Shown: piece by piece, positions 1 through 7,382 of the stretch
How positions within the stretch are numbered: position 1 is the first letter of the stretch
Layout: each line of letters starts with the position of its first letter
Source: Luteimicrobium subarcticum
Lineage (GTDB): Bacteria; Actinomycetota; Actinomycetes; Actinomycetales; Cellulomonadaceae
Direction: 5' to 3'
Assembly: GCF_002798015.1 (NCBI RefSeq)
Contig: NZ_PGTZ01000006.1
Coordinates: 930,001-994,000, forward strand
Length of the DNA: 64,000 nucleotides
Notes under the pieces: model-generated
Told to the model about the DNA's origin: nothing
The model's database searches: none
Seen by the model: only the letters and a program-made list of their open reading frames with translations
Program-made: the position numbers and the translations under genes

Positions 1-160
1 TGTCGTCGAACTGCGCGAGCGTCACCGTGCAGCGCCCGGGCGTCTCGCGCTGCTCCGCGAGGAAGAGGTCGAAGCCCTTCTCGGTCGCGGCCTTAATCGC
101 CTGCATCGAGCCGGAGCGGTCGAGCAGCATCGCGAGGTGGGTGAGGTTCGTGTCGGCCAT
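1..160 (-). CDS. VWA-domain protein, N-terminal part
   Basis: Only the first 53 codons are in the window; the gene runs off the left edge. The ATG is at 158-160. The protein opens with a strand ending in a complete MIDAS metal-ion motif, LLDRSGSM (DxSxS, about residues 13-20), which is the defining feature of von Willebrand factor A domains. Cytosolic bacterial VWA proteins bind a divalent metal and mediate protein-protein contacts, often with an ATPase or kinase partner. No signal peptide is visible. The gene lies 97 bases downstream of the HTH-like gene on the same strand, so the two may be cotranscribed. The role is unknown without the rest of the gene. Confidence 0.85.
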   Translation of the reverse strand, partial: MADTNLTHLAMLLDRSGSMQAIKAATEKGFDLFLAEQRETPGRCTVTLAQFDD

Positions 161-257
161 GGTGATGCCTCTCAGGTCGTCGGTGGTCGTGGTGTGCTGG
201 CGGGTGTCCCGTACGGCGGTGATCCGCGCGCCAGGTGCGTCGCGTTCGCTGCCGGGC

Positions 258-650
258 TCAGCCCTGACGGCGTCGGAAGCGGAGCGGCACGACGTCCGGG
301 CCGGTGCCGGGAGCCGGGTCGGGCGGCGGGGTGCCGCGCTCTCGGTCGTAGCGCGCCCGGGTCACGCCCTCTGCGGAGACGCGACCGTCGGGGCCGGAGT
401 ACGCGGCGAGGGCGGCCGTCCGTGCCAGACGCGGGGGCACCGTGTTCGGCGCCACCCCGGCGTCCAGGGCCACGGACCGCATCGACGCACCGTCGAGCAA
501 GGACTCCGCCATCGCCTCGTCGAGTGCCGCGTCGACGAGTCCACGGGCCTCGGCGAGCTGCTCGACCGCTTCGCCGCGGGGAGCCGCCGCGGCCGCCTCG
601 AGTGCGTCACGTGCCGCACGGAGCCGGGGGCGGTCGAAGGAGGGGCTCAT
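258..650 (-). CDS. small HTH-like protein of unknown function
   Basis: This is a 130-aa protein rich in Ala and Arg. The central part (about residues 55-80, SMRSVALDAGVAPNTVPPRL) reads like a helix-turn-helix, with the usual A-x3-G-V-x3-T turn. The C-terminal third is Pro/Arg-rich and looks disordered. I recognise no named family. The ATG at 648-650 follows a -10-like box at six bases and has no Shine-Dalgarno sequence, so a leaderless transcript is likely. The inverted repeat that overlaps the promoter could be bound by this protein itself (autoregulation), which is inference. The neighbour downstream on the same strand is the VWA gene. Confidence 0.6.
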   Translation of the reverse strand: MSPSFDRPRLRAARDALEAAAAAPRGEAVEQLAEARGLVDAALDEAMAESLLDGASMRSVALDAGVAPNTVPPRLARTAALAAYSGPDGRVSAEGVTRARYDRERGTPPPDPAPGTGPDVVPLRFRRRQG

Positions 651-656
651 GGGCCG

Positions 657-686
657 AGTCTATGTGCCGTAATTGCACATACGCAA
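657..686 (-). promoter_or_regulatory. sigma-70-type promoter, leaderless
   Basis: Read on the minus strand: TTGCGT (681-686), an 18-base spacer, then TAGACT (657-662), then six bases to the ATG at 650. The spacing fits a leaderless start of the small HTH-like gene. Confidence 0.5.
661..681. promoter_or_regulatory. candidate operator, perfect inverted repeat
   Basis: TATGTGC-N7-GCACATA has perfect 7-bp arms with centres near 664 and 678. It sits between the -35 and -10 boxes of the promoter for the HTH-like gene, so a bound protein would block transcription. Confidence 0.5.
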
Positions 687-879
687 GAGATGCACGGAGA
701 TCGACGTGCCCGGGCCCACCCGTTCGGACCGAGCGAGAGCGGACCTGTGGACAGCGGCGATCGGCCGTATCCGCGGCGCTAGCGTGCGTGGCCGGGGGTG
801 GTGACATGAGGGCAGAGCAGCCCGCACAGAGAGAGACGCGCAGGGCCTTGGACCCGGCGACCGCGGCCGGTGATGTGCG

Positions 880-2700
880 GTGAGTCGTCCGTCTGACTGG
901 TCGCCGGTGGGTCTGGACATCGATCCGACGCCGGGTGATCCGGTGCTGGTGCTGGCGGGTGGGCGGGACTACCTGGATGTCGCGTCGGCTATTGATGATG
1001 CTGCGTCGGCGTTGGACCGGTTGTCGATGGACGGGACGGTGTCGGCGGCCGTGGATGCGGTGATGGACCGCAAGGACGACGTCATCTCCGACATCCGCAA
1101 GGCCCACGGCCGCTACGAGGCCGCAGGGAACGCCTTGGTCACGTATGCGGGGGTGCTCGACCGGGTCCAAGCGGACACCCTTGCGGCACTGAACAAGGCC
1201 ATCGACGCGTTGGACGAGTCGGCGGACGCGACCGGGACGAAGTCACGCTGGCAGCAGTTCGCGGACGACGCGACCGATCCGCACGAGAAGACCGTCTACC
1301 AGCACAAGGCTGATGCGGCGGGTGACCAGGTCACTGCGGCCCATGGTGTGGTGAACGCCGCGAAGGGTGACATCGACACCGCGGTGTCGGACCGGGACCG
1401 GGCTGCGGACAACGCCATCTCCCAGATCACCGACATCGCGGCACACGATGACCTGAACGACTCGTGGTGGGACGACTGGGGGTCGAAGGTCGTCGCCGCG
1501 ATCGCGGACATCGCCGACGTCATCTCGACGATCGCGGGGATCCTGGCGATCGTGGTCGCGTTCATCCCCGTCGTGGGCACCGCCCTCGCCGGGGTCTTGC
1601 TCGTGGTCGCGGCGGTCGCGGCGATAGTCAGCGCTCTAGCGAACATCGCCCTCGCGGCGACCGGGGAACGGTCCTGGCTCGATGCCGGGATCGCGATCGC
1701 CGGCGCCGCCCTGTCCGTCATCGGGCTGGGTGCCGCAGCGAAGGCCGCGACCGGGATCTCCAAGGTCGCCCTGAAGACCGGGGCACGGGAATCACTCGCC
1801 GGGTTGAAGGGACTGGGCAAGGGCGGGATCAAGAACTCCCTCGATGGCTTCGGGAGGAAGGCCGCGTGCAAGATCGGGTTCGGGACCTGCTTCACCGCCG
1901 GCACCCTCGTCCGCACCCCCGACGGCGACAAACCGATCGAGACCCTGCGCCCCGGAGACAAGGTCTACACCCACGACCCCGCAGCCGGCGTCGACGTCAT
2001 CGAGACCATCGAAGAGACCTTCGTCCGCACCACCACGACGCTCTACCACCTCACCATCGTCGGGCACCGCGTCACGACCACCGACGAACACCCCTTCATG
2101 GTCGCCGGCCTCGGCTGGATCCACGCCCGAGACCTCGCCGCCGGCGACCTTCTCGTCACCGCCGACGACTCAGAGGCGGACACGGTCCGCCTTGACGCTG
2201 TTGAGATCGAGCACGTCGACGACGAGCCCGGCGTCACGGTCTACAACATCCACGTCCGCACTCACCACACTTACTATGTGAGCGCGGGCGACCACTGCGT
2301 GCTCGTGCACAACAGCACCTGCGGACCGTTCGCCAACTCGATGCCCCACAGCCTGGAGCGCGAGCTCGCCCTCGCGGACCGGCTCGGAGTTGTCCCGATC
2401 GCTCCGGGCAGCGGTGCATTCGACGACGCCATCAGCGAAGGCACCGTCAAGTGGGCAGTCAGGGAGGACAAGAGCCTGGTGATCATTCCCAAGCACGTCC
2501 ATGGCCAAGAGATCTCCCACTCGACCCTCACCCGGGGTGGACCGGTCCTCGCCGCAGGCGAGGCGGACATCGCAGGCACGGCGGCCGACGGCTACCTCGG
2601 CCTGGAGATCAACTACCACAGCGGGCACTTCCTGCCGTCGGAGACGAGCCTCGATCTCGGCAGGTCCGCATTCTCAGCCGCGGGGGTCTCCTTCTCGTGA
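880..2700 (+). CDS. polymorphic toxin with pretoxin HINT domain
   Basis: The 606-aa protein has the layout of a polymorphic toxin. Residues 1-200 are mostly helical, of WXG/LXG-like character. Two strongly hydrophobic stretches follow at about 206-265 and 268-295. A HINT autoprocessing domain lies at about 337-478, starting CFTAGTLVRTPDG and ending in VLVHN, with an internal TTDEHPFMV block and a YNIHV...HTYYVSAGDHCV end. The remaining 128 residues are the toxin module. Its conserved-looking polar clusters are KHVHG, SHSTLTRGG, GEADIAG and NYHSGHFLPS; I do not assign it to a named toxin family. HINT domains in such proteins release the C-terminal toxin by cleavage near the domain end. The GTG at 880 has a weak ribosome site. 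No ESX or other secretion genes are in the window. The next gene overlaps it by four bases and is the candidate immunity gene. Confidence 0.8.
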   Translation: MSRPSDWSPVGLDIDPTPGDPVLVLAGGRDYLDVASAIDDAASALDRLSMDGTVSAAVDAVMDRKDDVISDIRKAHGRYEAAGNALVTYAGVLDRVQADTLAALNKAIDALDESADATGTKSRWQQFADDATDPHEKTVYQHKADAAGDQVTAAHGVVNAAKGDIDTAVSDRDRAADNAISQITDIAAHDDLNDSWWDDWGSKVVAAIADIADVISTIAGILAIVVAFIPVVGTALAGVLLVVAAVAAIVSALANIALAATGERSWLDAGIAIAGAALSVIGLGAAAKAATGISKVALKTGARESLAGLKGLGKGGIKNSLDGFGRKAACKIGFGTCFTAGTLVRTPDGDKPIETLRPGDKVYTHDPAAGVDVIETIEETFVRTTTTLYHLTIVGHRVTTTDEHPFMVAGLGWIHARDLAAGDLLVTADDSEADTVRLDAVEIEHVDDEPGVTVYNIHVRTHHTYYVSAGDHCVLVHNSTCGPFANSMPHSLERELALADRLGVVPIAPGSGAFDDAISEGTVKWAVREDKSLVIIPKHVHGQEISHSTLTRGGPVLAAGEADIAGTAADGYLGLEINYHSGHFLPSETSLDLGRSAFSAAGVSFS

Positions 2701-3242
2701 CCGACATCCGCACGCTGGAGGCGCTCGGCCTCACCGACCTCGTCACGGCACTCTCGACGGACGCGCTGGCGGCGGCCGTGCCCCGCCCGGAGGAGTGGTG
2801 GAGCGTGGTCGAGCTGGTCACGGCGCGCATGGAGGACGAGTTCCCAGGTCTGCCGACAGGCTCCCGTGCCGCGGCAGCCCAGGCGTTCGACAGCGTCCTC
2901 GATGCGGCGGTCGCGGGCGGCGCGATCGACGGACAGGAACGGTTGGTCCGACGCCTCAACCTGACGCTCGCGCTCCTGCGCCGGATCCCGCCCGAGCCCG
3001 GATCAGCGCTCGTCGACCCTGACGAGGCCGTCCGGACCGTCCTCGACGCGCTCCCGATGCGTGCCGAGGAGGCCTCGGACCTCGCGTCCCGGTGGCGCAC
3101 GCTCGACGTCCAGCAGATCCGGGCGTTGCGCCGCCTGAAGAACGTCCTCTCCCCCGGGCTGGCGATCGCCGGCCTGGCGTCGGCGAACGAGGCGCGTCGC
3201 CGCCTGGAGGCGTGGGCCGACGTCCTGCCGGCCCTGCCGTGA
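2697..3242 (+). CDS. probable immunity protein of the HINT toxin
   Basis: The start is a GTG that overlaps the toxin stop (GTGA, 2697-2700), so translation is coupled to the toxin. The 181-aa product is almost all alpha-helical by composition, rich in Ala, Leu and Arg, acidic in the middle, and without a signal peptide or membrane segment. It matches no family I recognise. Its position directly after the toxin C-terminus is the classical place for the cognate immunity gene; this is a context-based call. Immunity proteins usually bind and block the toxin domain in the cytoplasm. Confidence 0.6.
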   Translation: MTDIRTLEALGLTDLVTALSTDALAAAVPRPEEWWSVVELVTARMEDEFPGLPTGSRAAAAQAFDSVLDAAVAGGAIDGQERLVRRLNLTLALLRRIPPEPGSALVDPDEAVRTVLDALPMRAEEASDLASRWRTLDVQQIRALRRLKNVLSPGLAIAGLASANEARRRLEAWADVLPALP

Positions 3243-3377
3243 GACCGGACGCCACGCGAGGGGACATCACCGCCGACGAGACGGGCACGCGGAGCGCGTG
3301 TCGCTGGTCGCCCGTGACCTGGGCAGATGTCGGCCAGGGCGCCGACACGCGCGACGCGGCGACGCTCGCCTCCGGTG

Positions 3378-3599
3378 TCACGCGGCAAGGGCGAGCTCGT
3401 GGCGCGGGTTGACGAGGACGCGGTGGACGAGGTGGTCGTTCCAGTACAGGCCCGAGAGCTCGACGTACTGGCTGCGTCCGCGGAGGGTCACGCCCGCCCC
3501 GGCGGGTGCGAAGCCACCCGTCGGGACCTGGTCGGCGCGCGGAGTCTGAGCGCTGCCCCACTGACGACGCTTGTACTCCTCGAGAAAGCTCTCGACCAT
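3378..3599 (-). CDS. small hypothetical protein
   Basis: A 73-aa frame starting MVESFLEEYKRRQWG on the minus strand, downstream of and in the same direction as the DUF262 gene. The ATG at 3597-3599 has a GGAG about 12 bases upstream; a longer version could begin at the GTG at 3639-3641. The C-terminal half contains several aromatic residues and the block YWNDHLVHRVLVN, which looks like real protein sequence rather than a chance frame. I recognise no family. It may be a small partner of the DUF262 protein or a remnant of a larger gene. Confidence 0.35.
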   Translation of the reverse strand: MVESFLEEYKRRQWGSAQTPRADQVPTGGFAPAGAGVTLRGRSQYVELSGLYWNDHLVHRVLVNPRHELALAA

Positions 3600-3725
3600 C
3601 GACACAGATGACTCCCAGGAGTGGGCGCTGCGTGGCAGCACCAGGATGAGCAGAACCGTGGACCATACGACGGCATCGGCCCGAGCGCAAACCAGGACTG
3701 TGGCGTGCCCCGAGGCCCCCCGTTC

Positions 3726-5534
3726 CTACAGCGACGAGTAGTACTCGCGCATGATGCCCGCCATGAGCCGCCTGCGCGCAGCAAGGAAAGAGTGGTAGTC
3801 GGCTGCCGAGGCTGTCCGGATCAAGGCAGGCACCGCGTTCTGCACCAGGCTCACGGTGACGCTGTCCTCGTCGACGATCTCGCCGAGCACGCGCACGCCC
3901 GAAGTTACCTGCTCGTCGACGATCGCCATGTAGTCCGCCGGCGCCTTGTTGCCGATCCCGATGTTGATCGCGGTCTCGGCGAGCACGTAGTTCGCCACCT
4001 GGTTCTGCTCCGAGCGGTCCGTCACGCCGTTCTTCGAGAGGTAGTCCTTCGGGAAGACGTGGTGGATGTCGCCCTGCCCGTCGAGCATGTGGCTCACCGT
4101 GATGTGCTCGGAGAGGAAACCCTTGGCGTTCGCCATGACCTGAGCCGCAAGGAACGTCCTGAAGAAGGGGCTTCGCGTGCTCGACGTCTGGAGAGCGTCG
4201 GGGAGCCCAACCTCCCAAAACGCGGACGACAGCTGGCTCTCCTCGAGGACTCGGAGGTAGTCGACAGCCCCCGTCTCCCGGATCCGCCGCATGTCCTGCT
4301 CGAAGGTCGTCTCGAAGCTCCCCGAGTGCCGCCCCGTCAGCATCGACATGACGAACCACCGGCGGACCACCCGCTGGATCTCCCCGAACGTGAGCTCCTT
4401 CTCCCGTCTCAGCCTGAGGAAGAGCGCGTAGGTGAAGTTCAACGCGTTCTTCGACGTGATCAGCGAACGGGTCCGGAAGCCCGCGGACTGGATGATCATC
4501 AGGAACTGCGTGAAGTTGTACTCGTTCGTGAAGTCGTCGAGCCCCTTCTCCAGACGCTCGAACGACCTCACCGCGAGCGACTCGTCGAACTTGCGGGTCT
4601 CGAAGTCTCGGCCCGACAGATAACTGACGACCGCGTCAATGCGACCGCGCCCGAACTCATGCAGCCCGACCACCCGGATGACGTCTCGATAATCCGGGTC
4701 GTAGAGGTCGCTGGTATCATTCTTGAGCCAAGATATCTGCTTGAAGTATGGCGTCTCCGCAAAGGCGGGGTCGTTGTCGCGGATGGTCTCGTAGAAGTGC
4801 GGCGCGACGGCCAGGTGGCAGAAGTAGTCGATGTACTTGCGCAGGTCGGCGCCAAAGTCCCCGAACGAGGCGATCTTGCTCATCGCGAAGTCCGCCGAGT
4901 TCAGCACGACGCCCTTCGAGTTGATCCGGATGAAGATCTCCGTGACGGTCTCGATGTCGAGCGCGGCGTCGAGGTTGATGATCCCGACCTGCTTGTTCTG
5001 GACGTCGGCGAGCCGCGACAGGGCCGTGATGACCTGATCGCGATCCGCACCCGGGTTCGCGTCGACATATGCGGCCGGGACGCTGAAAGCAGCAGTGGGT
5101 TCCATCATCACTGAGATGTCGTGGATCCATGCGGGGTCGTTCTTCATCACCGGGGTGAAGGTCTCGAACCGCTCTTCCTGGGGGTTGAAGGCGATCCGGA
5201 TCCGGACCTTCTTGTAGTCCTTGTTCACGACCTCGTGTCCGGCGAGCGCCGCGGTCAGGGCCGTGACCCGCTGCTGTCCGTCGATCAGGATCTGCTTGTT
5301 CCCGGAGCTCGTCCCGTCTTTCAGCCGTACGTCGCTGGTCTGCCACGTGATGAGGTACCCCACCGGGTAGCCACGGTAGAGCGAGTCGACGAGATCACGG
5401 ACCTTCGTGGTGTTCCACACGAACGGCCTTTGAATCTCGGGGATCGCGACTTGTCCGCTACGGACCCAACTCAGGATCGTGCCGACTGCCTGCTGGTGAA
5501 CGGTGTACTTTTCCACGTCGTCCTTGCCCCTCAC
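3726..5534 (-). CDS. DUF262 (GmrSD-like) protein with HNH-like C-terminus
   Basis: The 602-aa protein begins with a DUF262/ParB-like domain. IPEIQRPFVW lies at residues 31-40 and the diagnostic IDGQQRVTAL at 84-93. In GmrS-type proteins this motif is linked to nucleotide hydrolysis. A long helical middle follows. Near the C-terminus GDIHHVFPKDYL (His 491/492) and a later Asn (about 529) resemble the DUF1524 ββα/HNH nuclease site of GmrD. DUF262-DUF1524 proteins form Type IV restriction enzymes that attack modified phage DNA, and related DUF262 proteins occur in many defence islands. The GTG start is preceded by AGGGTGAG. Parts of the gene (around 4650-4780) are clearly less GC-rich than the neighbours, which suggests horizontal transfer. 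It is divergent from the HNH nuclease gene. Confidence 0.85.
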   Translation of the reverse strand: MRGKDDVEKYTVHQQAVGTILSWVRSGQVAIPEIQRPFVWNTTKVRDLVDSLYRGYPVGYLITWQTSDVRLKDGTSSGNKQILIDGQQRVTALTAALAGHEVVNKDYKKVRIRIAFNPQEERFETFTPVMKNDPAWIHDISVMMEPTAAFSVPAAYVDANPGADRDQVITALSRLADVQNKQVGIINLDAALDIETVTEIFIRINSKGVVLNSADFAMSKIASFGDFGADLRKYIDYFCHLAVAPHFYETIRDNDPAFAETPYFKQISWLKNDTSDLYDPDYRDVIRVVGLHEFGRGRIDAVVSYLSGRDFETRKFDESLAVRSFERLEKGLDDFTNEYNFTQFLMIIQSAGFRTRSLITSKNALNFTYALFLRLRREKELTFGEIQRVVRRWFVMSMLTGRHSGSFETTFEQDMRRIRETGAVDYLRVLEESQLSSAFWEVGLPDALQTSSTRSPFFRTFLAAQVMANAKGFLSEHITVSHMLDGQGDIHHVFPKDYLSKNGVTDRSEQNQVANYVLAETAINIGIGNKAPADYMAIVDEQVTSGVRVLGEIVDEDSVTVSLVQNAVPALIRTASAADYHSFLAARRRLMAGIMREYYSSL

Positions 5535-5614
5535 GGCTCACCCTGCGACCGCCACGGTCACCCACGCACAGCGGGCCGCCCCTGAGCATGCCCAAGGCAC
5601 CAATATCGGGTCAA

Positions 5615-5625
5615 GTTTCGTAAAC
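5615..5625. promoter_or_regulatory. AT-rich shared promoter region with short palindrome
   Basis: GTTT-CGT-AAAC lies in an AT-rich island (about 5600-5635) inside the 157-base gap between the divergent DUF262 and HNH genes. It is the only obvious place for their promoters. I cannot place -35/-10 boxes with certainty. Confidence 0.3.
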
Positions 5626-5691
5626 AATTTCACCCGCTGGGTGGACGATGCGAACTTGTGCGGTCCTGCTGGCACCTGTTGAGCTCCTCCC

Positions 5692-6585
5692 GTGGACTCT
5701 GCACTCGAAGCCGCCCTGCGTCGCCGCATCATCGACTGGGTCATGGATCGCGCGGACGCCAACGGGGGCTTCCTGCGTCGCGAGGAGCTGCTGAGCTTCC
5801 GTATCGACGGCGAGAAGCTGCCGATCATCGACTACTCGCGGGGCATCCGGAACCCGGCGTCGTTCGGCTCGACCCTGTCGATCGTCTCGACGCCACACGG
5901 CCCGTACGACGACGCTGAGTCCGAGGACGGTCTCCTCCACTACTCGTACCGCGACGGCGATCCGTGGTCCGGCGACAACAGGAAGCTCCGCAATGCCCTG
6001 ACGACGCGCATGCCGCTCATCCTGTTCCGCAAGGAGGTCGCGAACATCTACACACCGGTCGCCCCGGTCTACGTCGTCGACGACTACCCGGAGGTCAGGC
6101 AGTTCGTCATCGCACTCGACGAGTCGTTCACCTTCATCCCGGAGCCCGGTCACCTCACCGTGCCGCAGAAGGAGTACGCCCTGCGGCTCAGCAAGCAGCG
6201 CCTCCACCAGCCGATCTTCCGCACCCGCGTCCTGCGCGCCTACGCGATCCAGTGCGCGGTCTGCCAGCTCAAGCACGGCTCGCTGCTCGACGCGGCGCAC
6301 ATCCTGCCCGACTCCGACGAGCGCGGGATCCCCGCCGTCACCAACGGGCTCGCCCTCTGCAAGATCCACCACGCCGCCTACGACCAGAACATGATGGGCA
6401 TTACCCCCGACCACCGCGTCGAGATCGCCCTCGATCTTCTCGCCGAGATCGACGGGCCCATGCTCAAGCACGGCCTCCAGGAGATGCACGGTCGGACGAT
6501 CAATGTCCCGCGCCGTCGTGACGACCAGCCCAGCGCCGACCACCTCGCCGAGCGCTACGCCCAGTTCGCCGCCGCCCGAGGCTGA
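5692..6585 (+). CDS. predicted restriction endonuclease, HNH family (COG3440-like)
   Basis: The 297-aa protein has two parts. Residues 1-150 resemble the SRA/YDG-like half of COG3440 proteins, with an STPHGPYDD loop, then LLHYSYRDGDPWSGDN and a PLILFRKE strand. The C-terminal HNH nuclease has the CAVC zinc pair (Cys 188 and 191), DAAHILPDS with His 203, TNGLALC with Asn 218 and Cys 223, and the HH at 226-227. SRA-like plus HNH architectures cut DNA carrying modified cytosines, so modification-dependent restriction is the likely job. The GTG start has no strong ribosome site. It is the first of three same-strand genes leading into the SIR2 gene (119 bases to the next start) and is divergent from the DUF262 gene. 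Confidence 0.8.
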   Translation: MDSALEAALRRRIIDWVMDRADANGGFLRREELLSFRIDGEKLPIIDYSRGIRNPASFGSTLSIVSTPHGPYDDAESEDGLLHYSYRDGDPWSGDNRKLRNALTTRMPLILFRKEVANIYTPVAPVYVVDDYPEVRQFVIALDESFTFIPEPGHLTVPQKEYALRLSKQRLHQPIFRTRVLRAYAIQCAVCQLKHGSLLDAAHILPDSDERGIPAVTNGLALCKIHHAAYDQNMMGITPDHRVEIALDLLAEIDGPMLKHGLQEMHGRTINVPRRRDDQPSADHLAERYAQFAAARG

Positions 6586-6704
6586 CCACACGTATGGGAA
6601 ATGGGCGCTCACCACCCCTCGGAGCGCACGCCCTCGGCAACGGATTTCACCCACCCGGCACCTCGGCCGTGTGGAAGCCTTCTGGGGACCGCCAAGGAGG
6701 CACT

Positions 6705-7382
6705 GTGACCGTCTCGCCTGCACTTCTCGACGCCACCCGCATGCTCCAGATGGAGCCACGCGGACCGCGTTGGCGGAGCATCACGTACTGCGTCGTCGAC
6801 GCCGTCTGGTCGATCGGCATCAACTACGACCGCCATGTCGTTCCGGCCGTGCGCCGGGTCGCCTCGAATGCAGGCGACAGCGACCCACTCGTCCTGCCGG
6901 GCGTCGCGGCGCCGGACCCGTTCCCTCTCGACGCCTTCCTGGCCGCGTACCCCACCACGGATGCACTCGTCTCTCAGACCACGCGTCATCGAACGTCGTC
7001 GCGCGGCGGCATTCTCAAGGCCGACGCAGCGCTGCGGTTCGCTGGCGTACTCGTTGACAGCGGAATCACCACCCTGAAAGACACAGTCCCGGCACTCGAC
7101 GACCCCGAACGCGTCGACGCGATCTCCGCGCGCCTGCGGGCCATCCCCGGAGACGGCGTCCGCACGGGCTACTTCTGGATGACCGCGGGCGACGACCAGA
7201 CGGTCAAGCCCGACCGCATGATCCTGAGCTTCCTCTCCCGCTACGGCGGGCCAGACGATGTCGCCGGCGCCCGCGTCGCGCTCGCCGAGCTCGCGACCGC
7301 ACTCAGCACCCCGGAGCACCCCGTCACGCCGTGGATGGTCGACCACGCGATCTGGAACGCCGAGCGCAGGCGCCGTCGATGA
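6705..7382 (+). CDS. HhH-GPD DNA-glycosylase-like protein coupled to SIR2 gene
   Basis: The start is the GTG at 6705, preceded by AAGGAGG, giving 225 aa. The C-terminal half holds a helix-hairpin-helix-like loop, IPGDGVRTG (residues 148-155), followed at Asp 170 by KPDRMI. This is the same spacing as LPGVGRKTA...TVDTH in the nth gene of this window. The catalytic Lys of endonuclease III is replaced by Arg, so a lyase activity is unlikely, while the Asp is kept. The N-terminal half (ITYCVVDAVWSIGINYD) also fits a helical glycosylase-like scaffold. It could excise or merely sense modified bases. The stop overlaps the start of the SIR2 gene (ATGA), so the two products are made together and probably act together. 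Confidence 0.6.
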   Translation: MTVSPALLDATRMLQMEPRGPRWRSITYCVVDAVWSIGINYDRHVVPAVRRVASNAGDSDPLVLPGVAAPDPFPLDAFLAAYPTTDALVSQTTRHRTSSRGGILKADAALRFAGVLVDSGITTLKDTVPALDDPERVDAISARLRAIPGDGVRTGYFWMTAGDDQTVKPDRMILSFLSRYGGPDDVAGARVALAELATALSTPEHPVTPWMVDHAIWNAERRRRR

